Of a DNA stretch of 64,000 nucleotides, positions 37,070 through 47,142 are shown piece by piece. This DNA is from ZC4RG30 sp046347045. Its GTDB lineage: Bacteria > Pseudomonadota > Gammaproteobacteria > Steroidobacterales > Steroidobacteraceae. Made by a program: the position numbers and the translations under genes. A model generated the notes under the pieces. It saw only the letters and a list, made by a program, of their open reading frames with translations, did no database searches and was not told the origin of the DNA. The stretch covers positions 62,001 through 126,000 of the forward strand of contig JAXMGX010000011.1 of assembly GCA_046347045.1 (NCBI GenBank). Reading direction: 5' to 3'. Within the stretch, counting starts at the first letter, position 1; every line of letters begins with the position of its first letter.

Positions 37070-38647
37070 ATGAAAACAGCAATCCGGTCGCTTCTGTGCG
37101 TGGCGGCGCTGCTTGCGGCCTGCGGCACCAATCCCGTCACCGGCAAACGCGAACTGCAGTTCGTCTCCGAGAGTCAGGAAATCCAGATGGGCTCGCAGAA
37201 CTACGCGCCCATGCGCCAGAGCGAGGGCGGGGATTTCGCGCTGATTCCCGACCTCACGGCCTATGTGAACGAGGTGGGCCAGAAGCTGGCCGCGGCCAGC
37301 GACAAGATCACCGTTACCGAGCGCCGGCTGCCTTACGAATTCAAGGTGCTCAACAGTTCCGTGCCCAATGCCTGGGCGCTGCCCGGCGGCAAGATCGCCG
37401 TGAACCGCGGCCTGCTGACCGAACTCAACAATGAGGCGGAACTGGCGGCGGTGCTGGGCCACGAGATCATCCACGCCGCGGCCCGGCATGGCGCGCAGGC
37501 GCAGGAGCGCGGCACGCTGCTGCAGGGTGGACTGGTGGCGGCACAGCTCGGCGCGGCGCTGGGCGGCGTGGACGAGCGACTCGGCAGCCTCGCGCTGGCC
37601 GGTGCAGGCGTGGGCGCGCAAATGATCACCATGCGCTACGGCCGCGAGGCCGAACTGCAGGCCGACCTCTACGGCACGCGGCTGATGAAGGCGGCCGGCT
37701 ACGACCCGCAGGCGGCCGTCACGCTGCAGGAAACCTTCGTGCGACTGTCGGAGGGACGCAAGCAGAGCTGGCTCGAAGGCCTGTTCGCCTCGCATCCGCC
37801 GTCGCAGGAACGTGTCACGAAGAACCGGGAGACCGCAGCGCAGCTTGGCGCCGGTGGCGACCTGGGCGCGGACCGCTACGTGGCGCGCATCGCCTCGCTG
37901 AAGCGCGTGAAACCCGGCTACGACAAATACGACCAGGCACAGGCAGCGCTGCAGAAGAAGGACTATCCCGGCGCAAAGGCGCTGGCCAACGATGCGGTGA
38001 AACTGGTGCCCGAGGAGGGCGTGTTCCACCAGCTCCTCGGCGACATCGCGCTGGCCGAGAAGCACGAGCAGGAAGCGATGCCGCACTACCAGAAAGCCAT
38101 GCAGCTCAATCCGGGCTACTTCGGCTCCTGGCTGGGCGCCGGCGTGGCGCAGTACCGGCTGAAGAACCGCGCGCAGGCCGAGCAGTACCTGAAGCGCAGC
38201 ATGGAGCTGCTGCCCACGGCGCCCGCCGCGCTGTACCTGGGCAACATGGCGCGCGACAGCGGCGATACCGACGGCGCACTGAAGCTGTACCAGGCCGCGT
38301 CCTCCTCGCAAAGCAGCCTGGGGCAGGAGGCGGCGCGCGAGGCCGTGCTCATCGACCTGCCGCGCAATCCGGGCAACTACGTGGCCACGGCCATCCGCGC
38401 CGGCAGCGACGGCCGGCCGGTGCTGGTGCTGCAGAATCGTGCGCCCGTGCCGCTGGCTGCCATCCAGGTGACGCCGGTGCAGGTGAATGCAGCCGGGCAG
38501 ATCGTGCAGCAGGGCCGGGCGATCAGGGTCGCAGGTCCCGTGGCGGCTGGTGCGCAGGTAGCGGTGGATACCGGCATCGAAGCGATGGCGCCGGAGGCAA
38601 TCGCCGCGCTGCGTGCGCGGGTCGATTCGGCGCGCGCCGCGCAGTGA
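37070..38647 (+). CDS. M48 metalloprotease lipoprotein with TPR domain (BepA/YfgC-like)
   Basis: 525 residues. Lipobox LLAAC (Cys18) and the TNPVTGKRELQF motif seen in bacterial M48 lipoproteins. The zinc site HEIIH is at 131-135 with the third ligand region REAELQADLYG. After about residue 285 come TPR-like helices (LLGDIALAEKHEQEAMPHYQKAMQLNP, GAGVAQYRLKNRAQAEQYLKRSMEL). The C-terminal beta-rich tail (VLVLQNRAPVPLAAIQVTP) is an extra domain. BepA-like proteins assist or degrade outer-membrane proteins in the periplasm. ATG at 37070 sits just below a strong hairpin. Convergent with cysQ (1 base apart). Confidence 0.9.
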   Translation: MKTAIRSLLCVAALLAACGTNPVTGKRELQFVSESQEIQMGSQNYAPMRQSEGGDFALIPDLTAYVNEVGQKLAAASDKITVTERRLPYEFKVLNSSVPNAWALPGGKIAVNRGLLTELNNEAELAAVLGHEIIHAAARHGAQAQERGTLLQGGLVAAQLGAALGGVDERLGSLALAGAGVGAQMITMRYGREAELQADLYGTRLMKAAGYDPQAAVTLQETFVRLSEGRKQSWLEGLFASHPPSQERVTKNRETAAQLGAGGDLGADRYVARIASLKRVKPGYDKYDQAQAALQKKDYPGAKALANDAVKLVPEEGVFHQLLGDIALAEKHEQEAMPHYQKAMQLNPGYFGSWLGAGVAQYRLKNRAQAEQYLKRSMELLPTAPAALYLGNMARDSGDTDGALKLYQAASSSQSSLGQEAAREAVLIDLPRNPGNYVATAIRAGSDGRPVLVLQNRAPVPLAAIQVTPVQVNAAGQIVQQGRAIRVAGPVAAGAQVAVDTGIEAMAPEAIAALRARVDSARAAQ

Positions 38648-38648
38648 C

Positions 38649-39449
38649 TCAGGCCTTCGGCCACCGCCGGAAGCAGGCGGGATCGCCGTAGGCGAGGAAG
38701 TCCGGGTTCAGCAACGCCTCACCGGTGTTGTAACGCAGCGCCATGCCGTCTTCCAGCCGCACGACCTGACCGCCGGCGGCTTCCACCACGGCCTGTCCCG
38801 CCGCGATGTCCCATTCCGAGGTGGGCCCCAGCCGCGGATACAGGTCGGCAGATCCCTCGGCCACCATGCACAGCTTGATCGAGCTGCCTGCCGTCTTCAG
38901 TTCATGCGGGCCGAGCGCCGACAGCGCTGCCTCCAGCGCAGGATTGCCATGCGAGCGGCTGCCTACCACTCGCAGCGGCGGGCGGAGCACGCGCCGCACG
39001 CCGATGGGCATGCGCCCGCGATCGTTGGCTTCGCGCCACGCCCCCTGACCGGGAATGCCCGAATACGTGGTGTCGGACACCGGGATGTGCACCACGCCCA
39101 TCACCGGCCTGTGGTCATCGATCAGCGCGATGTTCACCGTGAATTCGCCATTGCGCGACACGAATTCCTTCGTACCGTCGAGCGGATCGACCAGCCAGTA
39201 GCGTTGCCAGCCGGCGCGTTCGCTGAAAGGAATTTCAGCCGATTCCTCCGACAGCACCGGCAGACGCGGCTCGAGTTTGCCCAGCGAGTCCACTATCAGG
39301 CGGTGCGCACGCAGGTCCGCCTCGGTCAGCGGTGAGTTGTCCGCCTTCGCGCGCGCCTCGAAATCCTTGCCATAGACATCGAGGATCTCGCGTCCCGCGC
39401 GGCGCGTGATGTCGATGACGGCGTCGAGCAGGCCGGGACGCGTGAACAC
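38649..39449 (-). CDS. cysQ: 3'(2'),5'-bisphosphate nucleotidase CysQ
   Basis: A 266-residue lithium-sensitive-type phosphatase of the inositol monophosphatase family. Metal-binding motifs: SEESAEIPFSER, DPLDGTKEFVSRN and the C-terminal SEWDIAAGQAVVEAAGG. It hydrolyses PAP/PAPS, recycling the by-product of sulfate activation. Its place 3 bases after cysNC on the same strand makes a cysD-cysNC-cysQ operon. Confidence 0.95.
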   Translation of the reverse strand: MFTRPGLLDAVIDITRRAGREILDVYGKDFEARAKADNSPLTEADLRAHRLIVDSLGKLEPRLPVLSEESAEIPFSERAGWQRYWLVDPLDGTKEFVSRNGEFTVNIALIDDHRPVMGVVHIPVSDTTYSGIPGQGAWREANDRGRMPIGVRRVLRPPLRVVGSRSHGNPALEAALSALGPHELKTAGSSIKLCMVAEGSADLYPRLGPTSEWDIAAGQAVVEAAGGQVVRLEDGMALRYNTGEALLNPDFLAYGDPACFRRWPKA

Positions 39450-39452
39450 GCC

Positions 39453-41384
39453 TTACAGCCCGGCCAGCGGATTGTTGTAGGCGTAGGCGATGATGCCGGC
39501 CTTGTCGAGCTCGCTGATGATGGCCTCGGCGGCCGCCTCCGGCGTGATCTGCGTGGTGCGGATGGTGATCTCCGGATGTTCCGGCGTCTCGTAGGGCGAG
39601 TCGATGCCGGTGAAATTCGGCAGTGCGCCGGCGCGAGCCTTTTTGTACAGCCCTTTCGGATCGCGCTTCTCGGCCTCGGCCAGCGGCGTGTCGATGAAGA
39701 TCTCCACGAACTCGCCCTGTTCCAGCAGCTCGCGCGCCATGCGCCGCTCGGAGCGGAAGGGCGAAATGAACGACACCAGCACGATGAGGCCGGCATCCAC
39801 CATCAGCTTCGATACCTCCGCCACGCGGCGGATGTTCTCCACTCGATCCGCGTCGGTGAAGCCCAGGTCCTTGTTCAGGCCATGGCGCACGTTGTCGCCG
39901 TCGAGCAGATAGGTGTGGCGGCCCAGCGCGTGCAGCTTCTTCTCGACCAGATTCGCGATCGTCGACTTGCCCGAACCCGACAGCCCGGTGAACCACAGCG
40001 CACAGGCGCGCTGGCCCTTGAGCTGCGAGCGGGCGGCGCGGTTCACGTCCAGCGCCTGCCAGTGGATGTTGTCGGCGCGGCGCAGCGCAAATTCCAGCAG
40101 GCCAGCGCCCACGGTATCGTTGCTGAGCTTGTCGATCAGGATGAAGCCGCCGGTTTCGCGGTTCTCGCGGTAGGCATCGAAGGCGATGGGCCGATCCAGC
40201 GCCAGATTGCAGACGCCTATCTCGTTCAGTTCCAGCTGTCGCGCGGGCAGCTGCTCCAGCGTGTTGACGTTGACCTTGTACCGCGGCGTGGCCAGCGTCG
40301 CCGTCAGCGTGCGGGTCCCGATTTTCAGCAGGTATTGGCGACCGGGCAGCATGGCGTCTTCATGCATCCAGATCACCGTGGCCTCGAACTGGTCGGACAC
40401 GGAGGCCGGATCGGTGACAGGCACGATCAGGTCGCCACGCGAGATGTCGATCTCGCGGTCGAGCGTGAGCGTGATGCTCTGTCCGGCGACGGCCTGCGGC
40501 AGGTCGCCATCCTGCGTGACGATGCGCGCGACGCGCGCTTCCTGGCCCGAGGGCAGGGTGCGGATGCGATCGCCCACCGCCACCTGGCCACTGGCGATCT
40601 GCCCCGCGAAGCCGCGGAAATCCTGATTGGGCCGGTTCACCCACTGCACCGGCAGCCGGAACGGCAGCACGCGGGCTTCATCGGTGATCTGCACCGACTC
40701 GAGGTGCTCCATCAACGACGGACCGGTGTGCCAGGCCATGGCCTGGCTGCGACCGGTGATGTTCTCGCCCTTCAGCGCCGACATCGGAATGCAGGTGATG
40801 TCGGCAAGGCCGATCTGTTGCGCGAACTTGCGGTAGTCCGCCACGATGGCCTCGAAGGTGGCCTTCGAATAACCCACCGCATCCATCTTGTTCACCGCCA
40901 GCACCACGTGGCGGATGCCCAGCAGCGAGACGATGTAGCTGTGGCGGCGCGTCTGGGTCAGCACGCCCTTGCGCGCGTCGATCAGGATCACGGCCAGATC
41001 CGCGGTGGAGGCGCCGGTGACCATGTTGCGCGTGTACTGCTCGTGGCCCGGTGTGTCGGCGACGATGAACTTGCGCTTCTCCGTCGAGAAGAAGCGGTAC
41101 GCCACATCGATGGTGATGCCCTGTTCACGCTCGGCGGCCAAGCCATCCACCAGCAGCGCGAAGTCGAGCTGCTCGCCCTGCGTGCCGTGCTTCTTCGAGT
41201 CGGCGTCCAGCGCGGCGAGCTGATCCTCGTACACCAGCTTCGATTCGTACAGCAGGCGGCCGATCAGCGTGCTCTTGCCGTCGTCGACGCTGCCGCAGGT
41301 GATGAAGCGCAGCAGGTCCTTGTGCTCATGCGTTTTCAGGTAGGTCAGGATGTCCTGACCGGAGAGATCAATGGCGTGCGCCAT
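39453..41384 (-). CDS. cysNC: Bifunctional sulfate adenylyltransferase subunit 1/APS kinase CysNC
   Basis: 643 residues. The N-terminal GTPase CysN has GSVDDGKSTLIGRLLYE, DTPGHEQYTRNM and NKMDAVGYS. EF-Tu-like domains 2 and 3 run to about residue 430. The C-terminal CysC kinase (about 450-640) has P-loop GLSGSGKSTIANLVE and the DGDNVRHGLNKDLGF motif. With CysD it makes APS from ATP and sulfate, then phosphorylates it to PAPS. Start at ATG 41384, sharing a base with the cysD stop. Confidence 0.96.
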   Translation of the reverse strand: MAHAIDLSGQDILTYLKTHEHKDLLRFITCGSVDDGKSTLIGRLLYESKLVYEDQLAALDADSKKHGTQGEQLDFALLVDGLAAEREQGITIDVAYRFFSTEKRKFIVADTPGHEQYTRNMVTGASTADLAVILIDARKGVLTQTRRHSYIVSLLGIRHVVLAVNKMDAVGYSKATFEAIVADYRKFAQQIGLADITCIPMSALKGENITGRSQAMAWHTGPSLMEHLESVQITDEARVLPFRLPVQWVNRPNQDFRGFAGQIASGQVAVGDRIRTLPSGQEARVARIVTQDGDLPQAVAGQSITLTLDREIDISRGDLIVPVTDPASVSDQFEATVIWMHEDAMLPGRQYLLKIGTRTLTATLATPRYKVNVNTLEQLPARQLELNEIGVCNLALDRPIAFDAYRENRETGGFILIDKLSNDTVGAGLLEFALRRADNIHWQALDVNRAARSQLKGQRACALWFTGLSGSGKSTIANLVEKKLHALGRHTYLLDGDNVRHGLNKDLGFTDADRVENIRRVAEVSKLMVDAGLIVLVSFISPFRSERRMARELLEQGEFVEIFIDTPLAEAEKRDPKGLYKKARAGALPNFTGIDSPYETPEHPEITIRTTQITPEAAAEAIISELDKAGIIAYAYNNPLAGL

Positions 41385-42298
41385 CAGAAATACCCCTCCT
41401 GCTTCTTCTTCTCCATCGATGCAGCCGAGTCGTGGTCGATGACGCGCCCCTGTCTTTCGGAGCTGGTGGTCAGCAGCATCTCCTGGATGACCGCGGGCAG
41501 CGTGTCGGCGGTGCTCTCCACCGCGCCGGTGAGCGGATAGCAGCCCAGCGTGCGGAAGCGCACGTTCTTCATCTGCGGCGTCTCGCCGGCCTTCAACGGC
41601 ATGCGCTCGTCATCCACCATGATCAGCGCGCCGTCGCGCTGCACCACGGGTCGCGGCGCCGCGAAGTACAGCGGCACGATGGCGATGTTCTGCTGGTAGA
41701 TGTACTGCCAGATGTCGAGCTCGGTCCAGTTCGACAGCGGAAACACCCTGAGCGATTCACCCTTGTGCTTGCGTGCGTTGTACACCTTCCACAGTTCGGG
41801 GCGCTGACGCTTGGGATCCCAGCGATGCTGCGCGGTGCGGAACGAGAAGATGCGCTCCTTGGCGCGCGATTTCTCCTCGTCGCGGCGCGCGCCGCCGAAG
41901 GCGGCATCGAAGCCGTACTTGTCCAGCGCCTGCTTCAGCGCCTGCGTCTTCATCACATCGGTGTGCACGGCCGAGCCATGCGTGAACGGACCGATGCCGC
42001 TTTCGATCCCTTCGGGATTGGTGTGCACCAGAAGTTCGATGCCCAGCCGCTTTGCCGTCTCGTCGCGGAAGCGGATCATCTCCCGGAACTTCCAGGTGGT
42101 GTCCACGTGCAGGAAGGGGAAGGGTGGCTTCGCAGGATGGAAGGCCTTCATCGCCAGATGCAGCATCACCGAGCTGTCTTTGCCGATGGAGTACAGCATC
42201 ACCGGCTTTTCGCACTCGGCCACCACCTCGCGCATGATGTGGATGGCTTCGGCTTCCAGCCGCTGCAGGTGGGTGAGGGGGGCGGAACGCATGGTCAT
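41384..42298 (-). CDS. cysD: Sulfate adenylyltransferase subunit 2 CysD
   Basis: A 304-residue PP-loop ATP pyrophosphatase-fold subunit: VMLYSIGKDSSVMLHLAMKAF carries the SxGKDS loop. GGARRDEEKSRAKERIFSFR and FPLSNWTELDIWQYIY are family signatures. Partner of CysN. First gene of the operon. A TATAAG sequence (complement of 42316-42321) lies 18 bases upstream as a possible -10 element. Confidence 0.96.
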   Translation of the reverse strand: MTMRSAPLTHLQRLEAEAIHIMREVVAECEKPVMLYSIGKDSSVMLHLAMKAFHPAKPPFPFLHVDTTWKFREMIRFRDETAKRLGIELLVHTNPEGIESGIGPFTHGSAVHTDVMKTQALKQALDKYGFDAAFGGARRDEEKSRAKERIFSFRTAQHRWDPKRQRPELWKVYNARKHKGESLRVFPLSNWTELDIWQYIYQQNIAIVPLYFAAPRPVVQRDGALIMVDDERMPLKAGETPQMKNVRFRTLGCYPLTGAVESTADTLPAVIQEMLLTTSSERQGRVIDHDSAASMEKKKQEGYF

Positions 42299-42562
42299 CG
42301 GGTCCGGGGCGCGAGCTTATAACAGGGCGCGCAGTCTACCACTGCCCGTACATGCATCCTGAGCATGAGCTTAGCGGCCGCCTGTGACGCCGGTCACTTC
42401 GCAACCGGGCGGTCAGCGCCCGGGCGTACCGCCCTCTAGAATGCATTTTTCCAGGCATTTCCCAAGGCGGACTTTTCCATCGCTGACCTCGACCCCTCCG
42501 ACAGGCGCCAAGGAAGCGATCGTCGCGAGCGAACATTTCACGGCCTATGGAAAGGTCATGCC
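42299..42562. promoter_or_regulatory. Divergent intergenic region cysD / DUF5658 gene
   Basis: 264 bases with no convincing gene. Seen: TATAAG on the minus strand (42316-42321) as a possible cysD -10, the palindrome GTGAC-GCCG-GTCAC (42384-42397), and TAGAAT (42437-42442) as a weak -10 for the rightward gene. -35 elements are unclear. Confidence 0.35.
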
Positions 42563-42985
42563 ATGCGCCGTCGACGCGGCGGCCGCAGACGGGACGATGC
42601 ACATCCTGCTGGCATCGACTGGCACGACGCGCACTGGCTCGGCGCGGCATTGCTGGTGGTGTTGCTGTGCATCGCCGACGCGCTGCTGACACTCACCCTC
42701 GTAAAGCATGGCGCCAGCGAGGTCAATCCGCTGATGGCGCCCCTGGTTGTCGGCAACAGTCCCGGTTTCGCTTACTGGAAACTCGGCCTCACCATCACCG
42801 GCGTGGTGGTGCTCGTGGTGCTGGCCCGCGCCCGCCTCTTCGGCATCATTCCCGCGGGCCTGCTGCTCTACCTGGTGCTCGCCATGTATGTCGTCCTCGT
42901 GACGTATGAACTGCATCTGCTCGGCGAAGGTGCGAGCGGGTTCGTTTCTTATTGGTGGGGCATTCCATTACACTATCCTGCTTAA
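42563..42985 (+). CDS. Small membrane protein (DUF5658-like)
   Basis: 140 residues. After a basic, Arg-rich start it has three or four membrane segments (LGAALLVVLLCIADALLTLTL, LGLTITGVVVLVVLARARLF, LLLYLVLAMYVVLVTYEL). The EVNPLMAPLV motif after helix 1 is typical of DUF5658 proteins. Function unknown. The 3' end overlaps the likely sucA promoter. The start at ATG 42563 is not certain; GTG codons nearby are alternatives. Confidence 0.75.
   Translation: MRRRRGGRRRDDAHPAGIDWHDAHWLGAALLVVLLCIADALLTLTLVKHGASEVNPLMAPLVVGNSPGFAYWKLGLTITGVVVLVVLARARLFGIIPAGLLLYLVLAMYVVLVTYELHLLGEGASGFVSYWWGIPLHYPA
42952..42979 (+). promoter_or_regulatory. Candidate promoter of the sucA-sucB-lpd operon
   Basis: TTGGTG (42952-42957), a 16-base spacer and TATCCT (42974-42979) lie 26 bases before the sucA ATG, within the end of the upstream gene. 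No good Shine-Dalgarno is visible before the ATG. Confidence 0.4.
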
Positions 42986-43004
42986 GTTAATTCACGCTGA
43001 ATCC

Positions 43005-45911
43005 ATGAGTCAGAACAACGGTTTGGGCAGCACGGCGCTCGCGGAACAAACGGCGAGCACCGCGCTCTGGGGCGGCAATTCCACCTGGGTCGAAGACCTG
43101 TACGAGCGCTATCTCGCCGGCGAGGAGGTGCCCGCCGACTGGCAGCAGTACTTCACCACGCTCGCGGTAAGTCGCGGCGACGTGCCGCATGGCCCCATCG
43201 TCCGCTCGCTCACCGAACGCGCACAGCAGCCGCGGGTCACGGCACCTGCCGCCGACAGCGCGGCGGGCGGAGAAAAGCAGGCCGCGGTCTCGCGGCTCAT
43301 CCAGATCTACACCAACCGCGGCCACCTGATCGCGAAGCTCGATCCGCTTGGACTCATGCAGCGCGCCAAGCCGCGCGTGATGCAGCTCGACTACATGGGG
43401 CTTTCCGAGGCCGACCTCGATACCGAGTTCGTCACCGGTACGCGCCTCGACGCACTGCCGCGCCGCGCGACACTGCGCGAGATCGTGGCCATGCTCGAAC
43501 AGGTGTTCGCGGGCACGGTGGGCGCGGAGTTCGCGCATGTCTCCGACACCGACGAACGCCTGTGGCTGCAGGACCAGTTCACGCTCGGCCGACTGCAGCA
43601 GCAGTTCACCAGTGAGGAGAAGATCACCATCCTCAAGCAGCTCACGGCTGCCGAAGGCCTGGAGCGCTACCTGCACACCAAGTACGTGGGCCAGAAGCGC
43701 TTCTCGCTGGAAGGCGGCGATGCGCTCATTCCCATGATGAACGACCTGGTGCAGCACGGCGGCGAAGCCGGCCTCGAGGAAGTGGTCATCGGCATGGCTC
43801 ACCGCGGGCGCCTCAATGTGCTGGTGAACGTGCTGGGCAAGGCGCCCTCCGACCTGTTCTCGGAGTTCGAGGGCCGCTACGACACCGCACACCTGAAGGG
43901 TTCCGGCGACGTCAAGTACCACAAGGGTTTCTCCGCCGATCTGCGCACGCCCGGTGGCAATGTGCATGTGGCGCTGGCATTCAATCCCTCGCATCTCGAG
44001 GTGGTGAATCCGGTGGTCGAAGGCTCGGTGCGCGCGCGCCAGGAGCGTCGCGGCGAGTCCGGCGACATGCGCGTGATGCCGGTGCTCATCCATGGCGACT
44101 CGGCCTTCGCGGGCCAGGGTGTCATCATGGAAACGCTGCAGCTCTCGCAGGCGCGCGCGTTCTACACCGGCGGCACGGTGCATCTGATCGTCAACAACCA
44201 GGTGGGCTTCACCACGAGCAATCCGCACGACACGCGCTCGACGATGTACTGCAGCGACGTCGCGAAGATGCTCGAGGCGCCCATCTTCCACGTGAACGCC
44301 GACGATCCGGAGGCGGTGATCTTCGTCACGCGTCAGGCGCTGGCGTATCGCATGAAGTTCCGCAAGGACGTGGTGATCGATCTGGTCTGCTATCGCCGCC
44401 TGGGCCACAACGAGGCCGACGAACCCGCGGCCACGCAGCCGGTGATGTACAAGGTCATCCGCCAGCATCCCACCGCGCGGCAGATCTACGCCGACCGTCT
44501 GGTGGGCGAGGGCCTGCTGACCGCTGCCGACGCTGCTGCGCTCATGGAGCAGTATCGGGCCGGCCTCGATGCCGGCACCTCGCAGGTGCCTGCCTCGCTG
44601 GGCCTCATCGGCAACCAGTACACGGTCGACTGGAGCCGCTTCCTCCGCAACGATGCGTCGGAGCCTGTGGCCACCGCCATCGACCCCGAACGCCTGGCCA
44701 AGCTCGGCGCGCGCATCGTGGATGTGCCCGCGGGCTTCCCTCTGCATCCGCGCGTGGAACAGGTTTACGCCAACCGCCGCAAGATGCTGGCGGGCGAGAT
44801 GCCGCTGGATTGGGGCTGCGCCGAAACGCTGGCATACGCTGCCTTGCTGGAAGATGGCTGCCCCATCCGGCTCACGGGCCAGGACAGCGGCCGCGGCACC
44901 TTCTTCCATCGCCACTCGGTGCTGCACCACCAGGAAACCGGCGAGTGCTACGTGCCGCTGCAGCACATCGCCCCCAAGCAGCCGCCGTTCACGGTCACCG
45001 ACTCCGTGCTGTCCGAGGAAGCAGTGCTCGGCTTCGAGTACGGCTATTCCACCACCAACCCCGCGGCACTGGTGATCTGGGAAGGCCAGTTCGGCGACTT
45101 CGTCAACGGCGCGCAGGTCATCATCGACCAGTTCATCAGCTCCGGCGAGTCCAAGTGGGGTCGCCTGTGCGGACTCGTGCTGTTCCTGCCGCATGGCTAC
45201 GAGGGGCAGGGGCCGGAGCATTCCTCCGCGCGTCTCGAGCGCTTCCTGCAGCTTTGCGCCGAGAACAACATGCAGGTGGTGGTGCCTTCGACGCCGGCGC
45301 AGATGTTCCACATGATCCGCCGGCAGATGCTGCGCTCGCTGCGCAAGCCGCTCATCGTCATGACGCCCAAGAGCCTGCTGCGCCACGAGCTGTCGGTGTC
45401 CTCGCTGAAGGACCTCACCGATGGCGGATTCGCCCAGGTACTCGACGAGGTCGACGACCTGTCCGCATCGCAGGTGCAGCGCGTGGTGTTCTGCAGCGGC
45501 AAGGTGTACTTCGACCTGCTCAAGGCCCGCCGGGCCGCCGGCCAGAAGGACGTGGCGCTGGTCCGCATCGAGCAGCTCTATCCCTTCCCCAGCCAGGCCT
45601 ACGAGGCCGTGCTCAAGCGCTATCCGCAGGCGCGCGAGATCATCTGGTGCCAGGAAGAGCCGCAGAACCAGGGCGCCTGGTATTCCATCCGCCACCGGCT
45701 GGAACAGGGCCTGCAGAAAGGCCAGACGCTGCTGTACGCGGGCCGTGGCCATGCCGCCGCGCCCGCCACCGGCATCGCCAAGATCCACGACGCCGAGCAG
45801 CGCGAACTGGTCGAGGCCGCGCTGCACGCGCCGCAGCACGAGACCGTGGCTTCGCCGCCACCTGTCGCGAAGCCGCAGGCCGCCGCCACCCCGATGCGCA
45901 AGAGTTCCTGA
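43005..45911 (+). CDS. sucA: 2-oxoglutarate dehydrogenase E1 component
   Basis: A 968-residue thiamine-diphosphate enzyme that decarboxylates 2-oxoglutarate in the TCA cycle. Signatures: the N-terminal helix binding E2 (STWVEDLYERYLAGEEVPADWQQYF), VVIGMAHRGRLNVLVN, HGDSAFAGQGV, NNQVGFTT and the C-terminal transketolase region (GQDSGRGTFFHRH, FEYGYSTTNPAAL). The length is slightly above E. coli SucA. The C-terminal tail (ETVASPPPVAKPQAAATPMRKSS) is an unusual Pro/Ala-rich extension. First gene of sucA-sucB-lpd, 16 bases before sucB. Confidence 0.97.
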   Translation: MSQNNGLGSTALAEQTASTALWGGNSTWVEDLYERYLAGEEVPADWQQYFTTLAVSRGDVPHGPIVRSLTERAQQPRVTAPAADSAAGGEKQAAVSRLIQIYTNRGHLIAKLDPLGLMQRAKPRVMQLDYMGLSEADLDTEFVTGTRLDALPRRATLREIVAMLEQVFAGTVGAEFAHVSDTDERLWLQDQFTLGRLQQQFTSEEKITILKQLTAAEGLERYLHTKYVGQKRFSLEGGDALIPMMNDLVQHGGEAGLEEVVIGMAHRGRLNVLVNVLGKAPSDLFSEFEGRYDTAHLKGSGDVKYHKGFSADLRTPGGNVHVALAFNPSHLEVVNPVVEGSVRARQERRGESGDMRVMPVLIHGDSAFAGQGVIMETLQLSQARAFYTGGTVHLIVNNQVGFTTSNPHDTRSTMYCSDVAKMLEAPIFHVNADDPEAVIFVTRQALAYRMKFRKDVVIDLVCYRRLGHNEADEPAATQPVMYKVIRQHPTARQIYADRLVGEGLLTAADAAALMEQYRAGLDAGTSQVPASLGLIGNQYTVDWSRFLRNDASEPVATAIDPERLAKLGARIVDVPAGFPLHPRVEQVYANRRKMLAGEMPLDWGCAETLAYAALLEDGCPIRLTGQDSGRGTFFHRHSVLHHQETGECYVPLQHIAPKQPPFTVTDSVLSEEAVLGFEYGYSTTNPAALVIWEGQFGDFVNGAQVIIDQFISSGESKWGRLCGLVLFLPHGYEGQGPEHSSARLERFLQLCAENNMQVVVPSTPAQMFHMIRRQMLRSLRKPLIVMTPKSLLRHELSVSSLKDLTDGGFAQVLDEVDDLSASQVQRVVFCSGKVYFDLLKARRAAGQKDVALVRIEQLYPFPSQAYEAVLKRYPQAREIIWCQEEPQNQGAWYSIRHRLEQGLQKGQTLLYAGRGHAAAPATGIAKIHDAEQRELVEAALHAPQHETVASPPPVAKPQAAATPMRKSS

Positions 45912-45927
45912 AGGTCCAGCAAACAAC

Positions 45928-47139
<1,212 letters not shown>

Positions 47140-47142
47140 TCC

